Notes: a model not told the origin generated them from the sequence alone. Numbered from the stretch's first letter, positions 8,958 to 20,167 are shown. The stretch is 64,000 bases of DNA from Sphaeroforma sirkka (GCA_001586965.3 LUCW03001435.1:32630-96629); one strand, 5' to 3'. Numbers and translations: made by a program.

Positions 8958-9439
8958 GAAAATGTATTCTGTCTTGTAACATCGGTAAATATGTCTTCTA
9001 GTTGTGTGTTGGTCGTGGGTTCGATACCCCCCGTGTGATATATTTTTTCCAAATGCTTTCGTGACCATCGAAGTTCGCGCATGCAACGATGGCGAACATT
9101 CGACTCCGAGATATTTTCGAAAAATCGATCTTCTAACCATGCCAGTCTTTTCGTCTAGCCAATTGATTACCAAAACTTGCTCCCGTAGTTGATTTTGTTG
9201 AAAATACGAGTTGAAATCGCATTTTTTTCTGTCTCAGTTTCTCCCAAACGTACTTGCAAAGCTCCTCTTCTGCATTGCTACCTGTCTCACGGTAACGCGC
9301 TTAATTCACACGTTTCCATTCTACGTCGCCTGACACTGTCATCGATTCTACATTGCTACCTGCTTTTCTTGATCACCTCTATCTGCCCTTTGTCGTCGCT
9401 GTACTCGCCCACACCTATGAAAATCTGCCATATCGACCT
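8886..9439 (-). mobile_element. Older Gyp-A leader fragment, distal part (minus)
   Basis: This is the inverse of the Gyp-A leader around 21360-21895 in copy 2. It includes the CTCTAGAATGGAAATTTAAGTATA segment, a long TA tract, the tRNA-like stretch and the CTCAGTTTCTCCCAAAC block. It ends at the ACCT (9436-9439) where the younger Gyp-A element inserted. Its continuation is at 15423-16427. Nothing here is coding. Confidence 0.85.
8971..9040 (+). other. tRNA-like sequence with Pol III B-box match in Gyp-A leader
   Basis: GGTTCGATACC at 9018-9028 matches the B-box consensus GGTTCGANNCC exactly, and TTGTAACATCGG at about 8974-8985 is an A-box-like stretch at the right distance upstream. GGTCGTGGGTTCGA is typical of tRNA T arms. 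I cannot fold an acceptor stem or anticodon arm, so it is at best a tRNA-derived relic, antisense to the retrotransposon. The same stretch is on the minus strand in copies 2 and 3. Confidence 0.4.
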
Positions 9440-9618
9440 TGTAGTAAACACATCAAAATACGATACTAAAACCTACTGAGTCTCCTGAGGCTCAGTGCGG
9501 TGTATTTATTCTTATATTTGATTGTCTACGTGGTCTACAAATAATTCACCTCGTGTGAATTAATTGTAAACTAATTCTAACTCCACACTGATAGTGGTTT
9601 TAGGGGACTTTTACCACA
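9440..9618 (-). repeat. Gyp-A 3' LTR, minus copy
   Basis: A 179-bp LTR reading TGTAGTAAACAC...TTTTACCACA on the plus strand. The reverse complement of the polypurine tract (ctcccctcaag) follows at 9619, confirming that this is the 3' LTR. Confidence 0.92.
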
Positions 9619-9721
9619 CTCCCCTCAAGCTCAAGCGTCACCAGTGATTGAAGAGCTTCAAAAAATAAATGACCTCTTAAACTATTGAAAATTAAACATA
9701 TATAACTAGTAGTGTAAAATA

Positions 9722-9758
<37 letters not shown>

Positions 9759-10040
9759 ATGAAATCCTTCTGCTGAGTAAGTTCGTGCCTTGGAAACTGG
9801 TCTTTTGAACCATCCCGGCTGTGCTGGTATATTTTCACCCCCCAAAAAGCTAGGGTATCCGCTGGTATGTTTTCACCCCCCCATAAGCTAGGGTATCCGC
9901 TTGGAGTTATACTCGCCTATAAGCTCGAGTTGTGGAATCGTCGTTCGCCTCTATACCGTGGTGAAATCTCACGAGGAGAGACAAACTCCGATCCGGAAGT
10001 AGATGATAGACATCTAGTATTCATCAACGTAACGTTGGAA
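9619..10040 (-). other. Gyp-A 3' UTR, minus copy
   Basis: Inverse of the 3' UTR of copy 1, with polypurine tract, a TA tract around 9723-9753 and both 38-bp units around 9830-9905. Nothing else is seen. Confidence 0.85.
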
Positions 10041-13000
10041 TTATTGTTGTTGTGCCGCTTTCTTCTTCTGCCGAGTTTGCTCGGCTTTGTGGTATGCCGC
10101 GATGTCATTCGGATCGTCAAAAGCTTCGGCTGACTCCCAAGTTGGATCACCATCCCGCCAGCGAACCAAGTATTCTGTATTCCCTGTGGAATCATTCTGT
10201 CTATGTCGAATGATGTAACGGAACGAGAACTATCCTGCCACATATGATCTTCTAAAGGCTTTTCGGTGGCTCTATGGACTAGTCGCAAAAGTTCCACTCT
10301 AACTGGTTTACCTTTGAAAGTATCTGGAAGTGAACCATCCTTGTGTGTCAGTTCATATCCTTGTCCCTGTCTGGCTTTTGACAACGTATGGTCCAAACAT
10401 TGGTCGCATTGCTTTTGGTTGTGCGACCTTCGGACCGTACCATTACCACATCCCTGGTTGAAAGGCGATAAAATCGTAAGCATGGAGGCGGTCAAACTGC
10501 CTGGATAGTGTGTCTGCGTATTTCTGCGTGACCTTGTAAAGCGTCGGCAAGATAGTGTCGTGCAAACGATCCAGCCGGTGTGCCCAAGCCTCATTGGTGA
10601 CCGGCTGATTCCCGGAAGGTCATCCGTGAAGTCAGCAAACGGAACATGACGGCGACCGAAGTAAGCACTGAATGGAATGGTGCTGTCTTGTGTCGCCGAG
10701 ATATTCGGAGGTTCTGGCACAGCATAATAAGTGGTAGTCGGACATCCCATGCCGTAGGCAAAGATTCACATAGCTTGCGAACTCCTTCGTGTATGTCTCT
10801 GTGTCTTCTCTCCGCTGCTCCCAGAACCTGAGGACGATATGGTGGCGACTTTGCATGCATCACTCCAACTTCTTGAGTTATTAATTTAACAATCTTGTTC
10901 GAAAACTCGCTCTCCCTCGTCTGATTGAATTTTCCTGGGAAAACCATGTTCCCCAAACACCTCCATAAGTTTCGATGTCACCACTTCTGCTGACTTTGTG
11001 GCCGTTGCTCTCAATATCGAGTACCCCGTTGCTATATCCAAGACGTGCAATATATATCGATTTCCTGCTGCTGAAACTAGTGGCATTGGAATCATGTCGA
11101 CTTGAATATGATCCCACGGATACTTTGCCGTTATATTAATCATCGGGTGAAATCCCTTTCGTAACACCCTCTGTCCTAGACATGTGCGACAGTTTCTCCT
11201 AACTGTTTGTGCAAGTTCCAGAGCGTTAGGCCACAAATGTCCGTTCTGCTGTAGTTGAGCAACTGTATCTTCTGCTCTATGATGCCCAATCTCATGCTGA
11301 CACAAGGTGAGCTGTGTGCGACGGCTTATCTCTTCCTCATCTGGAGAATCCGTCATGGCTACTTCCGAGGTAGCGATCGATACTAGCCGAGACGTATCTA
11401 ATGGGGTGACTTTCGATACTGAGGACGGTTCTGCATATCCCAATCGTGCTGAAAACGTCGCTGGAAGGCTGTAACCATTGCGTGGGCCTACTCTGGCAAT
11501 GACTGTGTGACCCCATGGTGCCTTGCCACTCGCATACTTTCCGTATTTGAGGAAGGAGTGGGCTGTCCTTGGAACTAATACTGGGTCTCTTTGTAGAAGC
11601 GACTTGAATAACTGGAACCAAGGCTCGTGGGGCGCCCACGGTAGACACACCGTAGCTGTGGCCCTCTCTGATCGTATCTTGCGCAACATTCTATGGATTA
11701 ATCTCCATGGTGGGTTCATCCATCCGTCTATATCTTTCCAACAATGTGCAAACGCTCCACCCCTGTCATCGTCGGTGTAGTAGCGTGGCAAATGATGGTC
11801 CTGATGCGAAGCAAAGACATCGACATTATTCTCACCCATAATCCGTTGCGCTTGCTCAAAGTAGTCTGGAAAAAAAGTTGCCAACATTCTGCATATAGTA
11901 CCTCCGGGGTCCTCAGTCTCAACAGTTCCCTCATGAAGCCTAGACCACGCGTCTGGTAACACGTTCTTTATACCCGGGATGTGCGAGATAGTAAAATTGA
12001 AAGGCGCTATGATGTGATGCCATCGTTGTAGCATCGGATTCAGCTTTAGCTGTGTGTTCATATACACCAAAGCCTTGTGATCAGTCAACACTGAAAAGCG
12101 TTGACCTTCGAGATGATCCCGGAAGTGTGTGAGACCATATACCAAGGCCAATAATTCCTTCATGGGTGTTGCGTAATTGCGCTGTGCTGCGTTGAGGGTC
12201 TTGCTGAAGAACATTAGGTATTGCTTCTTCCCTTCTATGGTCTGGAACAATGCACCTCCAATACCGTAGTCGCTTGCATCCGTTTCGAGTTGTAAAGGTA
12301 CTTCGTCGACGGGAAATTTCAACACTACTGCCTCAACTATATGGCTTGCTTCATGGCATCCCAAGCTTGCTGGTGTCTCTGTTCCCACCTGTCTCCAATG
12401 ATTTCCTTAGGCTTCAGTCTTACAAATTCCCGGAGTGGGGCAACTACCTCTGCAAAGTTTGGTAGGTGCTCGTGAAGAAAGTTGGCTAATCCCAAGGCCG
12501 ATGCAATGTCTTTGTACTTCTTCGGGGTTGGCCAGTCAATGAGCTTGGCCTGCTTTTCATGGCAAATATCAATTCCGGCCTTCGATACTCGCTTCCCTAG
12601 GATCATGACTTCTTTGACTGCAAAATGACATTTTGAAGGGTTTAGCTTGAAACTGTGGTACGTCAGCCGCCGAATGACCTCTTTCACTACTCGTACGTGT
12701 TCCTCGTAGTCATCTGTTGCTATTACGATGTCGTCCAGGTAGTGGTGTGCCGGAAGTCCTTGCAATATCACACTCAGTGTACGCTGAAATGCATCCGTTT
12801 GTGTTGTAGTCAACTTCGTCGCTGATGAAATTGAACACTACTGCCTCAACTATGCTTTTGCTTCATGGCATCCTCCTGAATAGAATACTGCAATCCCCAA
12901 TCGTGTGCGGATGTCGAATCAATACAAGCTTCTGTTTGCCCCAGAATCCACTAACGCCCTGCATGTCTTACCGTTAATCAGGATGGATATGAATACTGAT

Positions 13001-13095
13001 TGTCCATTGAAAGTAATGGATCTTTGATCGATAGTATCACAGGTGTGCATAGACGGGAAAACTAAAGTTGCATCTACATCCGACACCCTTACGTC
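10041..13095 (-). pseudogene. pol: Gyp-A pol, minus copy, rearranged
   Basis: The minus strand holds chromodomain, integrase (QSDEG with a small lesion near 10915), methyltransferase-like domain (GWMNPPW near 11715), RNase H and the second half of RT including YLDD (about 12738-12749). The protease start lies near 12890-13095. The link between protease and RT is abnormal: after the protease motif comes a degraded second piece of RNase H (about 12795-12885), then RT. Roughly 840 bp of protease tail and RT N-terminus are absent. The integrase-chromodomain frame lacks one C, as in copies 2 and 3. The element is dead. Confidence 0.88.
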
Positions 13096-13985
13096 CTATT
13101 CTCCTGATCGCTGCCTATGGTTTCCCACGTTGCATCCTCTTCTAACTCACCCTGTTCGATTTCTGTCTGGGTGTGCCAGTATGGAAGCAATGTGTGTGTC
13201 TGTAGGCGTGGTCTCCTCCTGCTCCGTTTGCTGGTCGTCCGAGTCTGTTAGAGCCGTAATGGTGTTGACCGCGGGCAAACTCTTATCGAAGGATACGCCT
13301 TGCTTAAATCCTCGGCCCGAGCTGGATGTGAATCCAACCCTTTTGTTCGACTGGTAGTGCTTGCAGGATGATATATGCCTGAAACTGGGTGGGGCACCCC
13401 GCTCTGCACGCGTAACACGTGGTGGTCGTAGACGTATTTGTGCGTTGTGTGCTGCCTCCTCCTGTATTCGTATTCAAATTACGATCTCGTTGTTGGGCTG
13501 GAAACTGTCTACGCCTATCCCCACCATTCATTCATCTGTGTCCGTACCCGTTGTCTGAGGATGGCATCGGTTTCTTGTATGTCTGGATTTAAAATGCGGA
13601 GAAGGTCTTCAGTCTCCAGGTGGTCCCAACCTATGTGGAGTGTTGTAGCGTGCGTTCATACGTCATATTACCTGTCAGGGTCCTCGAGGAGGGCCTGTAT
13701 GAGGCAGTGATTAAGCAACCGCTTAGGAATGTCCTTGCCCTTATCTGCTCGCTCCCAGGCTCTCTTGTGAACTTCCACAATCTTGTTCAAATAATGTTCC
13801 CCCTGGCTGACTCTACACCCTTGGTGCGGGGATTACCCTTCGCCAACTTCTTAAAGGTAGGGTCTACGGTGGCCTTGCTCTCATGTTGACAGATTTGGGT
13901 CTATGACCTGTTCCGCCGGATATACCCTCAGCTCATTATGGTTGTCACGGAGATAGTCAATTGTGGCCTTTTGCTGCCTTAAAAT
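13096..13985 (-). pseudogene. gag: Gyp-A gag (ORF2), minus copy, N-terminally truncated
   Basis: The minus strand encodes the C-terminal two thirds of gag, including the zinc-knuckle region near 13380-13430 and the acidic tail, ending at TAG (13096-13098), the same amber stop as the plus copies. The 5' end is lost: gag sequence starting at the TGGATGGTACGTTGG region is joined directly to leader sequence near 14025. Several single-base indels break the frame. Confidence 0.85.
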
Positions 13986-14616
13986 ATATGAGTACCTTAT
14001 GGAACCAACGTACCATCCACGACTATTTTTGAAAATACGAGTTGAAATCGCATTTTTCTGTCTCAGTTTCTCCCAAACTGTGCCTAGCTCCTCTTCTGCA
14101 TTGCTACCTGTCTCACGCGCGCTTAATTCATTTCGTTTCCATTCTACGTCGCCTGACACTGTCGATTCTACATTGCTACCTGCTTTTCTTGATCACCTCT
14201 ATCTGCCCTTTGTCGTCTCTGTACTCGCCCACACCTATGAAAATCTGCCATATCGACCTTCTCTACGCCAAATTACGTTCTTCTATACCGTCTCCTAACT
14301 GCGATACTGCATCATGTTCGTGTTGTGTGGATTGACTAGGCCAGTCAAAACATTGTTCAAACGTCCTATGACTGCTAATTAGTCAGAGGGAGGCCTTGAT
14401 TGTCAACGACGGCCTGAAAAGTCGCATTGGAATTGAAGTATCTGGATTTTCGGACCGAAGATGGATTAAAAAAATCAAAAGAAGAATGAATGGTTGTTGG
14501 GAAATGGTCGGATGACTAATTAATCTATAAAAATTTAGAAATAAAAAAATGCTAAAAATTGCATATATTACTAATCACTCCAATTTGCTCTAGATTTAAA
14601 AATAATTTTAAAAATA

Positions 14617-14651
<35 letters not shown>

Positions 14652-14743
14652 CACGCAAGTGTATCAAACCGAGTTAAAAACGGATATATATATATATATA
14701 TATATTTAATTAAAATTAGTAGCATTCGACCGGATGGTCGGTC

Positions 14744-14795
<52 letters not shown>

Positions 14796-15242
14796 AAAAA
14801 AAGAAGAAGAAATAAAATGCTCATCAGCTAAATAAAATGGGCACCTGTTAATTTCTGCATATATTACTAATCACTCCAATTTGCTCTAGATTTAAATAAT
14901 AATAAAAAATCTGCATGATGTATATATATATATATGAAAATCACGCAAACGTATCAAACCGAGCAAAACGGAAGGTGGGGATTTCTTTTCACTTACATCT
15001 GTGCTCGGAAGACTTTGCTCTCTGTCGTAGTTTGCAAGCTCCTTTCGGCTATCCGGTTCTGAGGGAGATCAACTCTCCTGTGCTCGGAAGACTTTGCTCC
15101 TGTCGTACTTTACAAGCTCCTTTCAGCTACCCGGTTCTGAGGGAGATCAACTCCTGTAATTCGTCAATAAAATGAACTTCTCCGTCCACTATTATCCTCG
15201 AGATAAAATCGAATAATACACCTAAAGTAACTAGTCGTAAAA
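13986..15242 (-). other. Gyp-A leader, minus copy
   Basis: Inverse of the proximal leader of copy 2. It contains the CTGTCTCAGTTTCTCCC block, long (TA)n tracts (about 14619-14650, 14683-14705, 14748-14790, 14922-14935) and the doubled 78-bp unit at about 14999-15150. It carries no coding sequence. The distal leader and ORF1 are missing. Confidence 0.85.
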
Positions 15243-15422
15243 TGTAGTAAACACATCAAAATACGATACTAAAACCTACTGAGTCTCCCTGAGGCTCAGT
15301 GCGGTGTATTTATTCTTATATTTGATTGTCTACGTGGTCTACAAATAATTCACCTCGTGTGAATTAATTGTAAACTAATTCTAACTCCACACTGATAGTG
15401 GTTTAAGGGGACTTTTACCACA
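15243..15422 (-). repeat. Gyp-A 5' LTR, minus copy
   Basis: A 180-bp LTR (TGTAGTAAACAC...TTTACCACA on the plus strand), nearly identical to the partner at 9440-9618, which implies recent insertion. The next four bases ACCT (15423-15426) are the target-site duplication. Confidence 0.92.
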
Positions 15423-15791
15423 ACCTTCTCTACGCCAAAATTACGTTTATCCTATACCCCTAACTGCGATACTGCATCATGTTCGTGTTGTGTGGATTGA
15501 CAGGGCCAGTCAAAACATTGTTCAAAACGTCCTATGACTGCTAATTAGTCAGAGGAGGCCTTGATTGTCAACGACGGCCTGAAAAGTCGCATTGGAATTG
15601 AAGTATCTGGATTTTCGGACCGAAGATGGATTAAAAAAAAAAAAAAAGAAGAATGAATGGTTGTTGGGAAATGGTCGGATGACTAATTAATCTATAAAAA
15701 TTTAGAAAAAAAAAATGCTAAAAAAAATTGCATATATTACTAATCACTCCAATTTGCTCTAGAATTTAAAATAATTTTAAAAAATATGCAT

Positions 15792-15828
<37 letters not shown>

Positions 15829-15859
15829 CACGCAAGTGTATCAAACCGAGCAAAAACGG

Positions 15860-15912
<53 letters not shown>

Positions 15913-15947
15913 TTAAAATTAGTAGCATTCGACCGGATGGTCGGATA

Positions 15948-15987
<40 letters not shown>

Positions 15988-16427
15988 AAAGAAGAAGAAA
16001 TAAAATGCTCATCAGCTAAATAAAATGGGCACCTGTTAATTTCTGTATATATTACTAATCAATCCAATTTTCTCTAGATTTATAATAATAATAAAATCTG
16101 CATGATGTATATATATATATATATGAAAATCACGCAAACGTATCAAACCGAGCAAAACGGAAGGTGGGATTTCTTTTCACTTATCTGTGCTCGGAAGACT
16201 TTGCTCCTGTCGTAGTTTGCAAGCTCCTTTCGGCTATCCGGTTCTGAGGAGATCAACTCCCCTGTGCTCGGAAGACTTTGCTCCTGTCGTACTTTACAAG
16301 CTCCTTTCAGCTACCCGGTTCTGAGGGAGATCAACTCCTGTAATTCGTCAATAAAATGAACTTCTCCGTCCACTATTATCCTCGAGATAAAATCGAATAA
16401 TACACCTAAAGTAACTAGTCGTAAAAA
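15423..16427 (-). mobile_element. Older Gyp-A leader fragment, proximal part (minus)
   Basis: The first kilobase of leader belonging to the older Gyp-A, continuing the fragment at 8886-9439 after removal of the nested element. It has the same TA tracts (about 15795-15825, 15860-15902, 15950-15982, 16109-16124) and the doubled 78-bp unit near 16184-16337. No ORF is supported. Confidence 0.88.
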
Positions 16428-16596
16428 TGTAGTAAACACATCAAATACGATACTAAAACCTACTGAGTCTCCTGAGGCTCAGTGCGGTCCACTATTCTTA
16501 TATTTGATTGTCTACATGGTCTACAAATAATTCACCTCGTGTGAATTAATTGTAAATTAATTCTAACTTGTCACTGATAGTGGTTTAAGAGGACTT
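16428..16596 (-). repeat. Gyp-A LTR, minus orientation, right arm of fold-back, truncated
   Basis: A Gyp-A LTR in opposite orientation to 8697-8885. It has lost part of its AATAAATACACC stretch and its last bases (GGACTT runs into CCGG, where intact copies read GGACTTTTACCACA). The 23-bp duplication follows immediately. Confidence 0.88.
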
Positions 16597-16619
16597 CCGG
16601 TGTGGCACGAAGGATAGAA
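16597..16619. repeat. Right 23-bp duplication flanking the fold-back insert
   Basis: Partner of 8674-8696 with a single mismatch. It is continuous with Gyp-B integrase coding on its right side. Confidence 0.85.
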
Positions 16620-17099
16620 TAGCCTGTGGCGATGTCTAAGACGTGAAGAATATAATTGTTCTTGCGTCTGGACTCCAGTGGCATCGGGATGTAGTCCACT
16701 TGAATATGGTCCCACGGGTAGCGTGCATCGATGCTAATCATCGGGTGGAAACCTTTACGAAGTGTGTCCTGTCCCAAGCATGTGCCACATTGCCGCTTAA
16801 CTTCTGTGGCTAACTCAAGTGCCCCTGGCCAAACGTGACCGTTCTGACGAAGTTGTTGGACTGTGTCCGCCGCCCCATGATGTCCTTGTTCGTGTTGCGC
16901 TTGCGTGAGTTGCGTGCGACGCTGTTTCTCCGCCGGACTCGCTTGTGCAAACGCCGGTTGACCCTCTGCATCTGCCAGTGCCACTGAGATTTCTCGCGCT
17001 GTGTCTAAGCACATGACATATTTTGTATGCTTTGGTTCTGCAAAACCAAGTCGCTGTGAAAACAGCGGGTCCAGTTTGAATCCATTGGGAGGACCCACC

Positions 17100-17430
17100 C
17101 GTGCTACTACGGTATGACCCCATGGTGTCTTCCCACATGCGTAATGGTAGCGTACTTGAGGAACGTGTGTGGTGTCCGTGGTACCAGCACCGGTTCTGTC
17201 TGCAATAACTGCTTGAACAGGTCGAACCATGGTGCTCTTGGTACCCATGGTAGACATACTGTGGCCCGTGCGCCGTCGGCTCGTATCTTGCGTAACATCC
17301 TGTGTATCTGTTCCCCAAGGCGGGTTCATCCATCCATCGACTATCGACCAGTCGTGTGTGCAAACGCTCCTTCCCCATCATCCTTCGTCCAGAACCGAGG
17401 AAGCTGAGCGTTGGTTGGGTCCGCAAATAC
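17100..17430 (-). other. Dam-like methyltransferase-type domain in Gyp-B pol
   Basis: The minus strand encodes a DVFA-type start, LPRFWT, GAFAHDW, GWMNPPW, then in a shifted frame MLRKIRADGARATVCLPW, APWFDLFKQLL and EPVLVPRT. Each block lines up with the Gyp-A domain at 3182-3505 in the same order. That the motif survives between two diverged families supports a real functional domain. Confidence 0.55.
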
Positions 17431-18959
17431 ATCTATGTCATTCGGTCCAAAGTGTTGTTGCGCTTGTTCAAAGTAACTAGGGAATAACTGCCAGCCGTCT
17501 GGTATACATTATTTCGAGTTCGTCCTGCTCTGCTGTCCCCTCGTGTACTCTACTTAACATGTCCGGGAGCACATTTGACTCTCCTGGTATATGCGATATG
17601 GTAAAGTTGAATGGCGCGATGATATGCATGCCATCTCTGAAGCATCGGATTAAGCTTGAGCTGTGTGTTCATATATACAAGGGCCTTGTGGTCCGTGAAG
17701 ACCGCAAACCGTTGCCCATCCAAGTATTCCCTGAAATGTGTCAGTCCATATACCAATGCCAGTAACTCCTTCATAGGTGTGGCGTAGTTCTGTTGCGCAT
17801 GGTTCAGAGTCTTACTAAAGAACATTAAGTAATGTTTCTTACCGTTGACCCATTGGAATTAGCGCTCCCCTAAACCGTAATCGCTAGCGTCGGTTTCCAA
17901 GTTCAGAGGAATGCCGTCGACCGGAAAGTGTAACGCCACAGCATTCACCACTGCGTCCTTCATTGCCTGCCACGCCTGTGCAATCTCCTCCCAACGATCA
18001 CCTATCAACTCCTTTGGTTTGAGTTTGCAAAATTGTGCGCAAGGGTGCAACCGTGTTCGCGAAATTAGGCAGATGTTCGTGGAGGTAAGTTGCTAAACCC
18101 AACGCCGAGGCTATATCTTTGTATCGTAGTGGTGTGGGCCATCGATCAGCTTGGCCTGCTTTTCATGGTCAATGTCAATGCCTTGTGCCGATACTTTCTT
18201 CCCTAGGATCATGACTTCGGAGATAGCGAAGTGGCACTTGGCAAATACAGCTTAAAACTGTGGTATGTTAAGCGTTGTATCACCTTCTGCACCGTCCTAA
18301 CGTGTTCGTCATAACCGTCACTGGCGATAACTATGTCATCGATATAGTGGTGAACCGGTAAGCCATCAAGTATTGTACTCAAGGTACGTTGGAACTGCTG
18401 CGTGAGTACATGAAGACCGAACGGTGCTGATGTGAACGAGTACTGATAACGTTCGTGTGTAAAACTAAATAAGTATTGTGAGTCTGGATGGATGGGCATG
18501 TGGTATGCAGCCGATATGTCCAGCGTCGTGTAGTACTTCTTACTCTTGAGGCGAGATATGAGTTCGTTGACCTTGGGGATCAGGAACTGGTCACCAGGAA
18601 TAACCGCGTTAACGGCACGCATGTCTCAAACACACGCGTACCTTCTTGACGTTTGCCTTCCGCATCGAATGTCGGTACCGCAAGGAGAGGAAGATTAACA
18701 GTCGTTGCAATTGTCGTTCGTTTCGTGATCACCAAATACTGCACGTCAACCACTTCTTCACTTGTTCATCCACATAGGGAGCCATCGATCGGATACGAAG
18801 TTACGCGCACGATCGACCGCCGCATCTGCAACGCTTGTTCATGGGTTACTGGGATGGGTTACCTCACTCCCTTCCAGACGACAGCGCGCGTTGTCGGCAA
18901 TTTTCGCATTGGCTGCCCAAATCCTGTGCCAACCGTTCGCATACATAGACAATTCATGT

Positions 18960-20167
18960 GTCGTGTAACAACCCTGTCGGCGTGAATACATGGGTTCTGA
19001 GGAATGGCTGTCTAGTTCTGTGAATACTAGGCAATTGGTGCACCACGATTGGATACTGTGAATGTATAGGCAATGAGCCTTCAACATTGTCTTGCCTACC
19101 CACTGTATCATCTATACCCGTGGGCAAGTTCATCATTGCTAATGCCACGTCGATAACTGGGACCACGTACACACCGGGCACTTCCGTCGTTCCCAGTGGA
19201 TCTTCGCATACATCCTCAGCTAGGGTATTTATTACCCTGGAACGCAGGGAATACATTGCAAGTAGGTGCAACCAGTCCATGGGTGAGATTGGAACACATT
19301 CTATGTGCAATGCTTCCGTGTCTTGTGAGCCAGACATAGCTGGCAATTAGTTGCACTATAGATCATAGACTCGGTTGGGTCTGGGAATAGGCCAGCACTT
19401 GGTGCTTGTATTGCATCACTAAGGGTACTGTGGTAATTAGCTGGCAATAGTTCAATTATCTGCAGACCCACAGTGTTCGTCATGCACCTCATCTCCTGGG
19501 CGATAACAAGTGTCATAGGTCTGCTTATGGTGAACATAGTAAGGGAGGTGCGACCTTGGAAAGGATTTCACACATACGCTGCGAAATTGCGTGAGACGGA
19601 TGCCTATGTTAGTCCTGGAATACATCCAGGTAGGTGCGTTCGTGTGTAAACTGTGAATACATAGGCAATGAGGTATGCCTACCCTGGAATCTTGATCCGA
19701 TTGCTCCAATTTGGCAGTGGACCTGACTTTACTGGTTCACATACAGCAGTTAGGTTCATTGATTTGAACTGGGAATACATTGGTCAACAGGAATAACACC
19801 TAATCTGGGATATAATACATAGGCACGAGCAACCAGATTATTGCACGTTAACTGGAACTGTGAATCGCACATAGCAATTACGCGCACAATAATTGTCCTA
19901 TGTACAGCTCAGTACAGTGGCAATCTACCGCACCCTGAATCGAATGCCTATAGTTACCGCAGCTGGAACTGAATACATAGCAATTACTCAGTGTATAACC
20001 CTGGAACTGGTTCCAAATTTATCAGGCAATTGGTGCGATACCCTGGAACTTCCAGAATACATAGGCAATTAGGTGCAGTGCATACCCTGGAACTACAATA
20101 CATGAGGCAATTAGGTGCAATACCCTGGAACTGGGTATACATAGGCAATTAGGTATGATTGGGCCCT
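18960..20167. repeat. Degenerate 38-bp tandem repeat
   Basis: The best units are at 20025-20155: about 38 bp with CCCTGGAACTGGGAATACA and TAGGCAATTAGGTGCA. Decayed versions recur back to about 18960 (TGAATACTAGGCAATTGGTGCA, AATGTATAGGCAATGAG), partly interleaved with the Gyp-B protease remnant. Divergence rises away from 20167. There is no coding potential. The array is cut on the right by the 5' LTR of Gyp-A copy 2. Confidence 0.75.

Larger units (their letters stand above)
9440..15422 (-). mobile_element. Gyp-A minus-strand copy, internally deleted, nested in older Gyp-A
   Basis: A complete LTR-to-LTR element of about 6.0 kb on the minus strand, against about 8.9 kb for copy 2. LTRs are at 9440-9618 (3') and 15243-15422 (5'). 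The 4-bp duplication ACCT flanks it (9436-9439 and 15423-15426), and the interrupted leader sequence is continuous once it is removed, which proves a recent insertion into an older Gyp-A leader. Two main deletions remove the leader end plus ORF1 and the gag N-terminus, and the junction of protease and RT. Confidence 0.93.
16597..19210 (-). pseudogene. pol: Gyp-B pol, 5' part (protease remnant to integrase)
   Basis: Read on the minus strand from the right: a protease remnant (about 19080-19210, MNLPTGIDD matching MNLPPAIDA of Gyp-A), RT start (CRLEGSEV near 18870), RT core with YIDD (about 18341-18352), RNase H (ETDASDYG near 17900; TDHKALVYM near 17690), methyltransferase-like domain (GWMNPPW near 17320; LRKIRADGARATVCLPW) and integrase with its HHCC finger (about 16780-16900) and QVDYIPMPL. 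Many frameshifts and stops break it. Gag, the DSGA protease core and the 5' LTR are not found. The gene continues at 7717-8696. Confidence 0.85.

Noticed and set aside
8971-9040. Functional tRNA gene
   Set aside because: Only the T arm and box-like motifs are convincing. No acceptor stem or anticodon arm could be paired, and the sequence is carried inside each Gyp-A copy.
14559-14795. Short ORFs rich in Tyr-Ile repeats
   Set aside because: They are translations of (TA)n microsatellites.
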